A DNA stretch of 64,000 nt from Bacteroidales bacterium (GCA_017504965.1 JAFVQD010000005.1:41313-105312), one strand, 5' to 3'. Shown: positions 28,241 to 37,423, counted from the stretch's first letter. Notes: generated by a model from the letters alone, not told the origin. Made by a program: numbers and translations.

Positions 28241-29310
28241 GGGTGGATAGGGAGTGACAATACCCGGTTACACAGAGATGTAGCCACCGGACACAGATCG
28301 TCAGCGTATGGGCCGTAAGGTGCATGCGCTGTCTGTTTATGCATAGGGGTGGGGTAGTAGACCATAGATGGGATGCCGGCCTCTTTGAGGGCGCTCTGAA
28401 GTGCATCACGGCTCTCTTTGTCCTTGAGTTTGATGGTGTATTGTGCCCAGCTTGAGTAGTATCCCTTCGGTACCACAGGGGTATCCACTACACCTGATAG
28501 TCTCTCGGTGTACATAGCGGCAGCCTTATTTACTGCATCGAGTTCGTAGTCGCAGAATGCGCGGAATTTTACCTGAAGGATGGCGGCCTGAAGGGTATCC
28601 AGGCGTGAGTTTACACCGATGCGGACATTGTCATACTTGAAACTCCCTTTGCCGTGAACACGGAATGAGTCTGCCAGCGCTGCATATTCGTCGCTGTCTG
28701 TGAATATCGCACCTCCGTCGCCATAGCAGCCGAGGGGTTTGGCAGGGAAGAATGAGGTGGTTCCGATATCACCAAATCCGCAGGCTCTCTTGCCATTAAG
28801 GGTACCACCGAACCCTTGGGCACCATCTTCGATAATCTTAAGGCCGTATCTCTCTGCCACCTTTTTCACAGCGGGGTAGTTGGCAGGAAGGCCGAAAAGG
28901 TCCACTGCGATAACCGCTTTAGGTGTGTATTGCCCTTGGGCAATGGTCTGCTGCACTTTCGCCTCAAGGTCTGCAGCGCAGATGTTGAAACTCTCCTCTT
29001 CCACATCGACAAATACGGGGTGCGCCCCCTCCAGTGATATTACCTCTGCAGATGCGAAGAATGTGAAATCTGGTACAAAGACAGCATCACCGGCTCCGAC
29101 CCCCAGCACTTTCAGTGCAATGGTAAGGGCATCGGTACCATTGCCGCAGCTGACGCAATGCTTTACTCCCACATATTCTGCCAGGGCTGCCTCCAGCTCC
29201 TTGACAGGCTTGCCCATAATGTATGCGCTGGATGCTGCGACGTCGATCATCGCCTGGTCAATATCTTTTTTTAGAACTTCGTACTGCTTTTTAAGGTCTC
29301 TGAATTGCAT
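28180..29310 (-). CDS. DegT/DnrJ/EryC1/StrS aminotransferase (WbpE/WlbC-like)
   Basis: A 376-residue sugar aminotransferase. It has SCGNGTDALTIALK (near 55), DFTFFASAEVISLEGAHPVFVDV (given as its core FFASAEVISL), an EDGAQGFGG block and the PLP Lys191 in FFPAKPLGCYGDGG. With the upstream oxidoreductase and acetyltransferase genes it makes the oxidase-aminotransferase-acetyltransferase set that converts UDP-GlcNAcA to UDP-GlcNAc(3NAc)A. It overlaps the convergent gene by 61 nt; both reading frames there are sound. Confidence 0.88.
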   Translation of the reverse strand: MQFRDLKKQYEVLKKDIDQAMIDVAASSAYIMGKPVKELEAALAEYVGVKHCVSCGNGTDALTIALKVLGVGAGDAVFVPDFTFFASAEVISLEGAHPVFVDVEEESFNICAADLEAKVQQTIAQGQYTPKAVIAVDLFGLPANYPAVKKVAERYGLKIIEDGAQGFGGTLNGKRACGFGDIGTTSFFPAKPLGCYGDGGAIFTDSDEYAALADSFRVHGKGSFKYDNVRIGVNSRLDTLQAAILQVKFRAFCDYELDAVNKAAAMYTERLSGVVDTPVVPKGYYSSWAQYTIKLKDKESRDALQSALKEAGIPSMVYYPTPMHKQTAHAPYGPYADDLCPVATSLCNRVLSLPIHPYITEEDVEMVCSIVSKVAL

Positions 29311-29319
29311 ATAGGTATG

Positions 29320-29880
29320 TTATATTTTGGTCAATTTATCGTCTGAAAGTGAATATTTTCTGCCGCAGTGGCACTCAAGGCTCCCGTCAAGTTTGGCTCC
29401 GCATTCGCAGACCCAGCCTATCTGACGGGCTGGTACTCCGGCCATAAGGGCGTAGTCCGGGACATCTTTTGTCACTACGGCTCCCGCCGCAATGAGGGCG
29501 CTGCGCCCCACGGTGTGGCCGCAAACCACTGTGCAGTTGGCTCCAAGTGAGGCCCCCTCTTTAACCAATGTTCTGGTATATACCCCGTGGACAGGGAAAT
29601 GGGCCCTGGGGGTGGGGACATTTGTAAATACGCAGGATGGGCCACAGAAGACATTGTCCTCAAGCTCTACCCCTTCGTAGACAGAAACATTGTTCTGGAT
29701 GCGGACTCCATTCCCTATCCTGACATTGTTGGCTATATTGACATTCTGCCCCAGAGAGCACTTCTCTCCGAGGACAGCCCCTTTCTGGATGTGGCAGAAA
29801 TGCCATATCTTGGTCCCTGCCCCTATGGTGACATTGTCATCCACGTAGCTGGATTCGTGTACAAAATATTGGTTCTCCAT
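29320..29880 (-). CDS. Hexapeptide-repeat N-acetyltransferase (WbpD/WlbB-like)
   Basis: 186 residues with left-handed beta-helix hexapeptide repeats (IGAGTKIWHFCHIQKGAV, IGNGVRIQNNVSVYEG, GRSALIAAGAVVTKDV). The core fits WbpD/WlbB, which acetylates the 3-amino group of UDP-GlcNAc3NA. The C-terminus adds a Cys-rich tail (VCECGAKLDG, CHCGRKYSL) that looks like a small zinc ribbon and is seen in some family members. The gene lies 9 nt before the aminotransferase gene. Confidence 0.88.
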   Translation of the reverse strand: MENQYFVHESSYVDDNVTIGAGTKIWHFCHIQKGAVLGEKCSLGQNVNIANNVRIGNGVRIQNNVSVYEGVELEDNVFCGPSCVFTNVPTPRAHFPVHGVYTRTLVKEGASLGANCTVVCGHTVGRSALIAAGAVVTKDVPDYALMAGVPARQIGWVCECGAKLDGSLECHCGRKYSLSDDKLTKI

Positions 29881-29881
29881 A

Positions 29882-30841
29882 TTACTCGTTGGCTTTAATC
29901 ATATTCTCCACAGATTCGAGAACTCTCACCACTTCAAGACCATTCTCCCCTGTATTTATCTCTATGGTGGAGTCGAGATGCTCCACAAAATATCTCAGTT
30001 CCTCTTCGAGTGGCATCTTCTTCTCATATGCGATGACCTCATCAGGCTCCTCCACTTTTACCGGGATGCCGTTTGTGAAATCGATCCGCTTATTGTAGAA
30101 ATGGATCTCTTTCTCTTTGGTAGAGTCGTCAAATGAGATCATCCCTTTACTGCCGACCACTACCAGTAGCTGCTCCTTGAATGGGTGGAGCCACGACACG
30201 AAGATATGGGCACTTACTCCGTCAGGGTAGTCAAACTGTGTCATAGTGGTGTCATAGACCTTGTCCTGCAGGAATTTTGACCCTTTGGCCTCTATTTTTA
30301 CAGCTTTGTTCCCGATCAGATAGTCCAGGACAGAGATGTCGTGGGGTGCAAATGATGAGAATACACTCTCCTCAGTGCGCACTGTGCCGAGATTCAAGCG
30401 TGTAGAATAGATGTAGAACAGTTTTCCGATTTTGCCTGATTCGATGGTCTCTTTTATTTTCCTGATGGCAGGGTGGAAGAGGAGTATGTGCCCCACCATA
30501 AGTCTTGATCCAGATTTTTTTGCCTCCGCCACGAGGATCTCAGACTGCTCCGATGTGAGGGTCATAGGCTTCTCAATCATAATATTGAGCCCCCTGCTGA
30601 TGATTTTCATAGCTATCTCGAAGTGGGTTTCAGCCGGTGTGGCGAGGGTGTAGCCGTCGTATGCGGCCTCTATCGCCTCATCGACGTCGGTGTAACCTGT
30701 GGTGCCGGGATATGCGGCCAGATGTTCCTGAAGTTTGGCCTCATTGGCCTCTGCGATAGCGGCCAAATAGCCAAGTTGATGGAGGGTGCGGATGTGATTT
30801 TTTCCCCAGCGGCCACCTCCTATGACACAAATTCGCTTCAT
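29882..30841 (-). CDS. Gfo/Idh/MocA oxidoreductase (WbpB/WlbA-like)
   Basis: 319 residues with an N-terminal Rossmann motif (VIGGGRWGKNHIRTLHQLG) and the family motif IEKPMTLTSEQ. In this operon it should oxidise C3 of UDP-GlcNAcA. First gene of the three-gene operon, one base before the acetyltransferase ATG. UDP-GlcNAc 6-dehydrogenase and the 2-epimerase that would complete the pathway are not in the window. Confidence 0.88.
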   Translation of the reverse strand: MKRICVIGGGRWGKNHIRTLHQLGYLAAIAEANEAKLQEHLAAYPGTTGYTDVDEAIEAAYDGYTLATPAETHFEIAMKIISRGLNIMIEKPMTLTSEQSEILVAEAKKSGSRLMVGHILLFHPAIRKIKETIESGKIGKLFYIYSTRLNLGTVRTEESVFSSFAPHDISVLDYLIGNKAVKIEAKGSKFLQDKVYDTTMTQFDYPDGVSAHIFVSWLHPFKEQLLVVVGSKGMISFDDSTKEKEIHFYNKRIDFTNGIPVKVEEPDEVIAYEKKMPLEEELRYFVEHLDSTIEINTGENGLEVVRVLESVENMIKANE

Positions 30842-30866
30842 TCTCTACAAATCTTCGTTAATTCTA

Positions 30867-30884
30867 CAAAAGTAATTAAATTTG
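30867..30884. promoter_or_regulatory. Back-to-back -7 boxes: sugar operon (minus) and pheS (plus)
   Basis: TACTTTTG on the minus strand (30874-30867) serves the sugar operon, 25 nt before its ATG. TAAATTTG on the plus strand (30877-30884) lies 17 nt before the pheS ATG. Only two bases separate the boxes, so polymerase cannot occupy both at once. -33 elements are weak. Confidence 0.5.
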
Positions 30885-30901
30885 CAGAAATTTTGAGAAA
30901 G

Positions 30902-31987
30902 ATGAAAGAAAGAATAGAAGCCCTCCTTAAGGAGATCGAAGAGTACAAAGACAAGAAAGAGTCAGAGATCGAAGAGATCCGTGTCAAGCTGCTGGGAAAG
31001 AAAGGTGAAATCACTCAGTTGTTCGACGAGTTCCGTAATGTACTTCCAGAACAGAAGAGGGAGTTTGGTCAGAAATTGAACCAGCTTAAAAATGCTGCAG
31101 CCCAGAAGATCGAGGAGTTGAGAAATGCTGCTGCAGAGTCTTCAGAGGCCTCTTCGGCATCCTTCGATATCACCAAACCGGGTGATGCACACGAGGTGGG
31201 TACCCGTCACCCCATATCGATCACCAGAGAGGAGATTATCAATATCTTCAAAAAGCTTGGCTATGCTGTGGCCGAGGGTCCGGAGATCGAGGATGACAAG
31301 CACGTTTTCGAATCGCTGAACTTCCCTCCTGAGCACCCTGCCAGAGATATGCAGGATACTTTCTTCATAACTCCGGGAGAATATGAGGGCTTGAGCGATG
31401 AAGAGAAGGCAGAGTCTGTAAAAGAGGGCATTATGGGTTATAACCCTATCCTTCTCCGTACACATACCAGCTCCATTCAGGTGCGAACCATGGAGAATGT
31501 GAAGCCACCTATCAGGGTAATATGCCCGGGTAGAGTATTCAGAAACGAGGCGATTTCTGCCCGTGCACACTGTATCTTCCATCAGGTGGAGGGTCTGTAC
31601 ATAGACAAGAATGTCTCTTTTGCTGACTTGAAGCAGGCTATCCTTATGTTTGTAAGGGAGATGTTCGGAGAGAATGCACAGATCAGAATGCGCCCTTCGT
31701 ATTTTCCATTCACAGAGCCAAGTGCAGAGGTGGATGTTAGCTGTAACATCTGCGGCGGTAAAGGGTGCAATATTTGTAAAGGTACAGGCTGGCTGGAGAT
31801 TCTGGGCTGCGGTATGGTAGACCCTAATGTATTGGAGGCCTGCGGTATTGATAGCAAGGAGTATTCAGGTTTCGCATTCGGTATGGGTGTGGAGAGAATC
31901 GCTATGCTCAAGTGGCAGGTGAAGGATTTGCGCCTCTATTTCGAGAACGATGCGAGATTTTTGAAAGAATTTGAGACTTGTTTGTAA
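30902..31987 (+). CDS. pheS: Phenylalanine--tRNA ligase alpha subunit
   Basis: 361 residues with an N-terminal coiled coil (MKERIEALLKEIEEYKDKKE), then the class II aminoacyl-tRNA synthetase core: HPISITREEIINIF, RTHTSSIQVRTM, and motif 3 GMGVERIAMLK near the end. A CNICGGKGCNICKGTGWLEI-type Cys cluster (about 280-300) is usual in this group. The open frame extends upstream to 30623 on the opposite side of the promoter; the ATG at 30902 gives the normal length. Confidence 0.97.
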   Translation: MKERIEALLKEIEEYKDKKESEIEEIRVKLLGKKGEITQLFDEFRNVLPEQKREFGQKLNQLKNAAAQKIEELRNAAAESSEASSASFDITKPGDAHEVGTRHPISITREEIINIFKKLGYAVAEGPEIEDDKHVFESLNFPPEHPARDMQDTFFITPGEYEGLSDEEKAESVKEGIMGYNPILLRTHTSSIQVRTMENVKPPIRVICPGRVFRNEAISARAHCIFHQVEGLYIDKNVSFADLKQAILMFVREMFGENAQIRMRPSYFPFTEPSAEVDVSCNICGGKGCNICKGTGWLEILGCGMVDPNVLEACGIDSKEYSGFAFGMGVERIAMLKWQVKDLRLYFENDARFLKEFETCL

Positions 31988-32004
31988 AAAAAATATAAAT
32001 AAAA

Positions 32005-32035
32005 TTTGCAGTTTAAAAAAACTTGCGTACATTTG
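32005..32035 (+). promoter_or_regulatory. Promoter of tRNA-Gly
   Basis: TTTG (32005-32008), 19 nt, TACATTTG (32028-32035), 16 nt before the tRNA. Confidence 0.7.
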
Positions 32036-32051
32036 CAGTCCCAAAGCAAAT

Positions 32052-32127
<76 letters not shown>

Positions 32128-32129
32128 AA

Positions 32130-32223
32130 AGAGTCAGCAGAAATGCTGACTCTAATTGTGAAAAATCACCCGACGGGGTTCAATTATATATCTTCAGTCG
32201 CCCTTAGCTAAGGCGGCTTTTTT
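32130..32223 (+). terminator. Two hairpins after tRNA-Gly, the second a terminator
   Basis: First hairpin: perfect 10-bp stem AGAGTCAGCA (32130-32139), GAAA loop, TGCTGACTCT (32144-32153), not followed by T. Second: GTCGCC (32197-32202) with GGCGGC (32212-32217), followed by a T-run from 32218, a standard rho-independent terminator just before the next gene. Confidence 0.7.
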
Positions 32224-32239
32224 GTTTTTTGTCTGCATT

Positions 32240-33823
32240 ATGAATGGGCAAATGCTATATCCGCAACGTATCACTATCAGACCTGCATCACCTGAGGATG
32301 CAGACCTTATTGCACTTGTGCTGGCAATGGCACTCGGAGGGGATGAGTCTCACCCGTTTTTCGAAATTTTTGCAGGATTGGCCCGAAGGGATGATACCCA
32401 GTACAGCTACCGCAATGCTCTGGTGGCCCTGGTGGATGGCGTGCGCGCCGGTGCCATAGTGGGGTACGACGGAGCGAGGCTGCACGAACTCAGGGCGCCG
32501 ATGGAGGAGATTCTCAGAAAGATGCACGGTGATGACTTTGTACTGGAGGAGGAGACTTCAGCGGGTGAGTTTTATCTTGATTCTGTGGCGGTACTTCCTC
32601 AGTTCAAAGGTTTGGGTGTGGGGAGGATGCTTATCGGGAGGATGTCCGAAAGGGCATTTGCCGAAGGCTTTGATAGGGTGGGGCTGATTGTCGATTTTGA
32701 TAACACTAAAGCAGAGGCGCTCTACAGCGCAATGGGCTTCAGAAGGGTTAATCCTACCACATTTCTCGGTCACAGGATGTGGCATATGCAGTATGAGAGG
32801 GATATCCCTCTGGTGGTAGGGGGGTATGGGGAGAATATATACAGGGCTTTGTTCAACAACCACACAGGTGAGTTTTCTGTCATAGGGAAAGCTTCTGCAC
32901 CCAATGCTTCACACATAGTGGCACGGGGGGACAATATCTATACTTTCAGTGAGTCGGGAGTAGATTCGAAGATTTACTCTTTCAAGGAGGGAGTCAGAAA
33001 AGAGATTCTATGCAGCGGAGATGATCCCTGTTTCATCACCCTCTCTCCGGACGACAAACATATCCTTACTGCAGACTATTCAGGTGGTTCTGTAAGTCTC
33101 TATCCTATTTCTGATGGAGAAGTGGGAGATAGGGTTCAAAAACTGAAATTTGAGGGCTCCGGTCCGGTAGCAAGACGACAGCTGTCGCCACATATACATC
33201 AGGTGAGGTTTCTCCCCCGGATGGCAGACATACAAGGGTCCTGGATTCTCGCTCCCGATCTCGGATCAGACAAGGTGAGGATGATAAAATATATTGCTCC
33301 CAGTGAAGGTGGGCCTGTTCTGACCCATTCAGGTGATATCCCATTCCCTGCCGGTAGTGGCCCCAGGCACATTGAATTTGATTCTGAAAGGGGGATGATG
33401 TATTGTCTTTCTGAGCTTTCGGGAGAGTTGTTTGTCTTTAGGATAAAATCTGCTGATGGTGTTCCTGTGTTTGAGCTGGCCCAGACAGTATTGGCCGATG
33501 AATTCCACTCCGGTGGGAGTGCAGATATACATTTGCATCCATCCGGAAGATATCTCTATACCTCACATCGACTTAAGAATGATGGCCTGGCTGTATTCAG
33601 AGTTTGTGATGACGGAACTATCAGAAAGAGTGGATATGTTCACACAAAGGATCACCCGAGAAGTTTTCTCATCACCCCTGACGGCCGTCACATTCTGGTG
33701 GCCAGCAAAAATGATTTCTCGATAGAGGTGTTTCTCGTAGATGGGGACGGAATGCCTGTCCCGACAGGGCGCATCTCTTCACTGTCGCCCGACGCCCCGA
33801 CCGCTATTGCTATTTGTAAATAG
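32240..33823 (+). CDS. Fusion: GNAT acetyltransferase + YbhE-type lactonase propeller
   Basis: 527 residues. Residues about 10-175 are a GNAT domain (RITIRPASPEDADLIALVL; cofactor segment VAVLPQFKGLGVGRMLIGRM; ALYSAMGFRRV). Residues about 185-527 are a seven-bladed lactonase propeller of the 6-phosphogluconolactonase type (FITLSPDDKHILTADYSGG; GSGPRHIEFDSERGMMY; ADIHLHPSGRYLYTSHR; FLITPDGRHILVASKN). There is no stop or frame break between the parts. Family knowledge gives hydrolysis of a sugar lactone for the propeller; the GNAT substrate is unknown. No signal peptide, so cytoplasmic. The ATG at 32240 is preferred to the TTG at 32222 in the terminator T-run. Confidence 0.85.
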   Translation: MNGQMLYPQRITIRPASPEDADLIALVLAMALGGDESHPFFEIFAGLARRDDTQYSYRNALVALVDGVRAGAIVGYDGARLHELRAPMEEILRKMHGDDFVLEEETSAGEFYLDSVAVLPQFKGLGVGRMLIGRMSERAFAEGFDRVGLIVDFDNTKAEALYSAMGFRRVNPTTFLGHRMWHMQYERDIPLVVGGYGENIYRALFNNHTGEFSVIGKASAPNASHIVARGDNIYTFSESGVDSKIYSFKEGVRKEILCSGDDPCFITLSPDDKHILTADYSGGSVSLYPISDGEVGDRVQKLKFEGSGPVARRQLSPHIHQVRFLPRMADIQGSWILAPDLGSDKVRMIKYIAPSEGGPVLTHSGDIPFPAGSGPRHIEFDSERGMMYCLSELSGELFVFRIKSADGVPVFELAQTVLADEFHSGGSADIHLHPSGRYLYTSHRLKNDGLAVFRVCDDGTIRKSGYVHTKDHPRSFLITPDGRHILVASKNDFSIEVFLVDGDGMPVPTGRISSLSPDAPTAIAICK

Positions 33824-33829
33824 TGGTCT

Positions 33830-34135
33830 CTACTCCTCTATAGTCTCCAGATAGAAGCTTACAGGGCGGAAACCGTCATTGCACGATATCATAGCGGAGT
33901 GTGGATTCTGCATCCATCCGTCATAGAAGTTTCCGCCGCCATTGGCAAGTTCTGTGATAAATGGGAGCATACTCTCCCAGGCGCTGGCACACATATTTGC
34001 CGGTTTCTCGCAGTTCTCGACGATGAATGTTTGCCCTAATTGCATATCACACGCGTGGAGGATAGGGTTTTCATATTTCTCCATAAGGTCTGTGTATGAG
34101 GCCATTCTCATAACTGTTACTTTTATTTTTTTCAT
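33830..34135 (-). CDS. TIGR04076 family protein
   Basis: 101 residues, MKKIKVTVMRMASYTDLMEK, with Cys in ILHACDM, ENCEKPANMCASAWESM and AMISCNDGFRPVSFYL. The length, the opening and the closing CNDG-RPV segment fit the small TIGR04076 family of unknown function. The conserved Cys residues suggest metal or redox chemistry (inference). Divergent from rubredoxin, convergent with the fusion gene. Confidence 0.7.
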   Translation of the reverse strand: MKKIKVTVMRMASYTDLMEKYENPILHACDMQLGQTFIVENCEKPANMCASAWESMLPFITELANGGGNFYDGWMQNPHSAMISCNDGFRPVSFYLETIEE

Positions 34136-34221
34136 ATTTTCTCCCTTTTGGCAAGCTATTTGTAATATCTTATTACGAATGATTTTTTGTTTAGTAATTA
34201 GTTAGTTGATTGATTTTAGTT

Positions 34222-34386
34222 ATGGACAAGTATGAATGTCTGATGTGCGGATGGATCTATGATCCTGAAAAGGGCGATCCCGATGGAGGCATAAAGCCTG
34301 GGACACCCTTTGAGAAAATCCCGGATAACTGGATGTGTCCATTGTGCGGGGTGACTAAAGAGGATTTTGTAAAAGTGGAAAAATAG
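34222..34386 (+). CDS. Rubredoxin
   Basis: 54 residues: [20 protein letters not shown], then [13 protein letters not shown]. The two CxxC-G pairs bind one iron. A small cytoplasmic electron carrier typical of anaerobes, often supplying oxygen- or peroxide-reducing enzymes. Monocistronic, followed by a strong hairpin. Confidence 0.95.
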   Translation: MDKYECLMCGWIYDPEKGDPDGGIKPGTPFEKIPDNWMCPLCGVTKEDFVKVEK

Positions 34387-34407
34387 TTTTACAAGGTTAA
34401 TAATATT

Positions 34408-34447
34408 AATAGAGGTGGCTGTTTCGATGGCCACCTCTATTGTTTTT
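34408..34447. terminator. Terminator between rubredoxin and the metalloprotease
   Basis: Perfect 12-bp arms, AATAGAGGTGGC (34408-34419) and GCCACCTCTATT (34430-34441), then GTTTTT on the plus strand. Serves rubredoxin and probably also the convergent metalloprotease gene. Confidence 0.8.
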
Positions 34448-36947
34448 ATTTCTTGGTATCAGGATTCTCGATAACGTTTTTGATATGCTCTACCAGATAT
34501 GAGTAGTGAGCTCTGGCAGCGGTGCTTCCACCGGAAGCTTTGGCTGAACACATAGTCTGGATATGTTTGAGCTGATAGTAAGCCATAGAAATGATATCCG
34601 AATTGTCATTCTTTAGGGATGCACCACCTCTGGCCATAGGGTTCTCTTTCTTATATATGGAGATGATGGTCTCTACATATGATTTCTGAAGCATTCGCTG
34701 ATATGCTGCTTTTTTGACATCAGATGAAAGGGGTGCAAATACGATATCATTCATATCTTTATAAAGGTCGGCCATAGTGTAGGCATCTTTACCAAGCATA
34801 ACCTCTGCCTCAACAAGATTAAGCATTACCCTCCTGCTAATAATGTTTTTGAGGACGGCGGTATAGAGACTTTCGATGGTGATGTCGGGACGGGTCACGA
34901 TCTTGTCCATCACTTCGTTAGGGACAAGCCAGAGCTGTGGTTCGAAAAGATTTCTCTTCAAGAACGCCAGAGCCTCTTTCTGTTTGGCCTTCTCCACGTG
35001 TGTATAGTTCGCACCGGGCTCCTCTACAGTTTTGGTCTCACCATATACGCCACCTATATATTTGGCTACGTGATTCATATATCTTCTGTACTGGGTGATC
35101 ACTTCGCCGTGAAGGGTCTTGAGGTTATCGTAGCCTTTGTTGGGCTCTGAGGTCCACTCGAGGATGTGTGCCATAATATATTTAAGATTCTTCACACCCA
35201 GTTCGTTGGTCTCCATCTGATTACATCCGAGGTCTTCAGACTGTAGTCTTGGGTCGCTTGGATTCGACTCTGTTCCGAATCTGTAAAGGGGATCTTTTGT
35301 CTTTTCGATAATCCACTCGTTGATCTTAGGGAGTTCTGCCTCAGGGTCATCAATCTCAGGGAATCTTCTGTAACCCCACTCGATAGCCCACTCGTCATAG
35401 CTGTTGATGCGAGGGAAAAGGAGCTCCTGCGGGATGTTGTCACCGGGCTGAGCCACATAATTGAAGCGGGAGTAGTCCATAATGGATGTGGTGTGACCGT
35501 GTTTTCTCAGGAATGTGGTGTCACGAAGCTGGTCCGCTGTGAAGAATGATGTACCTGCGAAATTGTGGCGAAGACCAAGTGTGTGTCCCACCTCGTGTGA
35601 TGATACGAATCTTACGAGCTGTCCCATAAGCTCTGTGTCGAAGGTCATTTTACGGGCAGCAGGATCGACAGGTGAGCACTGGATGAAGTACCAGTTGCGA
35701 AGAAGAAGCATCACATTGTGGTACCAGTTGATATGGCTCTCGATAATCTCACCGGAACGGGGGTCGTTTACGTGAGGACCACTTGCATTGGGGATGTCTG
35801 ATGGTTTGTATACGATAGCTGAGTAGCGTGCATCTTCAAGGCTCCAGGTAGGGTCCTCTTCAGGGGTAGGTGCCACCTTTGCCATAATTGCATTCTTGAA
35901 GCCCGCTTTCTCAAATGCAGGCTGCCAGTCATTTACACCTGCGATAAGGTAGGGTACCCACTCTTTAGGTGTGGCAGGGTCGATGTAGTAGATGATAGGT
36001 TTTGCAGGTTCTACAAGCTCACCTCTGAGATACTTGTCCATATCCTCAGGCTTGGGCTCAAGTCTCCAGCGGGTGATGTACTCTGAGTGTTCGACTCTCT
36101 GAGGATTTTTGTCAAAATCGATAAATCTTACAGAGAAATAACCTACTCTGGGGTCTCTGTATCTTGGTACCATAGGTACTTCAGGGAGGAGGACGAAGGA
36201 GCTGTTCAGCATATAGGTGGCTGTAGGTGCACCCTCTGAGCGGCCATAGGTATATACCACTTTGAACTCGGTATTGATAGGGTAGGTGGTAACATCCTGA
36301 ACATAAGATTTGTCTTTCTGAAGGTTAGAGAGCTTGAAGCCTTTCTTGTCCCTTTTGGTGAAGAAAATGTACTCGGAGTCAGACATCAGGAAGTCGGTAA
36401 CATCGATGATGTTGTCCTTCTTGTCGGCAGAGATGGCCTTGATGTCAAATGCTGCCACGATAGCGGGGTAGTTGGAGTTTGCCACATTTTCGGGCATAAC
36501 CTCGCTCGAGCGCTCACGGTACATCCTGCTTTTGAGGTAGATTTTATTGTTCTCACCTTTTTCGAAGTGGAGCATTGCAGAGTTGATGATATCCCCTGCA
36601 TAGCCGGAGAACGAACCTCTTATACCCTCAGCAGACCTGCTTACGCGGCTAACCACGCGGATATCTCTTCCGAACAGGGAGTCATTGACACAGATATAGA
36701 ATTTATTGTCCTGCTTGTATACTGAGGTGAGACCTTTCATCACCTTGGCGTCTGCCTTAATGAATTTCTCCATTGCCGCAGGCCCTTTTTTAGCAGGTTT
36801 TTTAGGGGCTGCAGTGGTATCTTTGGCGGCAGCCTCAGTCTTAGCCGCCTCTTTTGCTTTCTTGTTTTTCTTCTGGGCGAAGCACTCTTGACCCGAGCCG
36901 GCGCAAATAGCTATTGCGCAGATGGCAATCATCAATTTTTTCAACAT
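34446..36947 (-). CDS. Secreted zinc metalloprotease (DUF5117/DUF5118 type)
   Basis: 833 residues with a signal peptide (MLKKLMIAICAIAICAGSG, ending near CFAQ), then an Ala/Lys/Thr-rich low-complexity linker (about 26-58). The N-terminal half is beta-rich. The catalytic site is HEVGHTLGLRH at 451-461 (His451, Glu452, His455, His461), the metzincin-like pattern. Likely periplasmic or exported peptidase; substrate unknown. Shares a divergent regulatory region with umuD. Confidence 0.88.
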   Translation of the reverse strand: MLKKLMIAICAIAICAGSGQECFAQKKNKKAKEAAKTEAAAKDTTAAPKKPAKKGPAAMEKFIKADAKVMKGLTSVYKQDNKFYICVNDSLFGRDIRVVSRVSRSAEGIRGSFSGYAGDIINSAMLHFEKGENNKIYLKSRMYRERSSEVMPENVANSNYPAIVAAFDIKAISADKKDNIIDVTDFLMSDSEYIFFTKRDKKGFKLSNLQKDKSYVQDVTTYPINTEFKVVYTYGRSEGAPTATYMLNSSFVLLPEVPMVPRYRDPRVGYFSVRFIDFDKNPQRVEHSEYITRWRLEPKPEDMDKYLRGELVEPAKPIIYYIDPATPKEWVPYLIAGVNDWQPAFEKAGFKNAIMAKVAPTPEEDPTWSLEDARYSAIVYKPSDIPNASGPHVNDPRSGEIIESHINWYHNVMLLLRNWYFIQCSPVDPAARKMTFDTELMGQLVRFVSSHEVGHTLGLRHNFAGTSFFTADQLRDTTFLRKHGHTTSIMDYSRFNYVAQPGDNIPQELLFPRINSYDEWAIEWGYRRFPEIDDPEAELPKINEWIIEKTKDPLYRFGTESNPSDPRLQSEDLGCNQMETNELGVKNLKYIMAHILEWTSEPNKGYDNLKTLHGEVITQYRRYMNHVAKYIGGVYGETKTVEEPGANYTHVEKAKQKEALAFLKRNLFEPQLWLVPNEVMDKIVTRPDITIESLYTAVLKNIISRRVMLNLVEAEVMLGKDAYTMADLYKDMNDIVFAPLSSDVKKAAYQRMLQKSYVETIISIYKKENPMARGGASLKNDNSDIISMAYYQLKHIQTMCSAKASGGSTAARAHYSYLVEHIKNVIENPDTKK

Positions 36948-36960
36948 AGGAACGAATGAT

Positions 36961-37005
36961 TTTGTTTAAAGAACAAATATAAACATTAATTTTGCTTTAT
37001 GGCAA
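36961..37005. promoter_or_regulatory. Overlapping divergent promoters of umuDC and the metalloprotease
   Basis: Plus strand: TTTG (36961-36964), 22 nt, TAATTTTG (36987-36994), 4 nt before the umuD ATG. Minus strand: TTG (37005-37003, inside umuD), 21 nt, TATATTTG (36981-36974). The two promoters interleave completely, so they should compete. I see no LexA operator that I could defend. Confidence 0.55.
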
Positions 37006-37418
37006 GGATTGAGATTTATAAGGCTGATGACAGCGCACTTTCCCTCCCTTTGGCTGAGGGTGTTAAGGCTGGATTTCCCTCTCCGGCTGAGGATATACCC
37101 CATATGAGTCTGGATATCACATCTCAGATAGTGAAGAATCCGGCTTCTACTTTTTATGCGAAAGTGAGCGGTACGAGTATGATAGATGACGGTATAGGGG
37201 ACGGTGACATTCTGGTGGTGGACAAATCGGTGACCCCATACAACGGCTGCATCGCCATCTGCTTCGTGGATGGGGAGTTTACCCTCAAGCACGTGGAGAT
37301 CCATCCTGATCATATAATGCTGGTCCCGGCAAACAGATCTTTCAAACCGATAAAGGTGACTCAGGACAATGAGTTTGTCATCTGGGGTGTGGTCCGCTAC
37401 GTCATCAAGAAAGTGTAG
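36999..37418 (+). CDS. umuD: UmuD-like self-cleaving S24 protein
   Basis: 139 residues. Self-cleavage site Ala24-Gly25 in GVKAGFPSPAED; catalytic Ser60 in VSGTSMIDDGI and Lys97 in FTLKHVEI. No N-terminal DNA-binding domain, so UmuD rather than LexA. After RecA-stimulated cleavage it forms the accessory subunit of polymerase V. Lies 5 nt before umuC. Confidence 0.93.
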   Translation: MARIEIYKADDSALSLPLAEGVKAGFPSPAEDIPHMSLDITSQIVKNPASTFYAKVSGTSMIDDGIGDGDILVVDKSVTPYNGCIAICFVDGEFTLKHVEIHPDHIMLVPANRSFKPIKVTQDNEFVIWGVVRYVIKKV

Positions 37419-37423
37419 CTCCT

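Noticed and set aside
30623..30901. Upstream extension of the pheS reading frame
   Set aside because: It runs through the divergent promoter region and into the antisense of the oxidoreductase gene; PheS family length fits the ATG at 30902.
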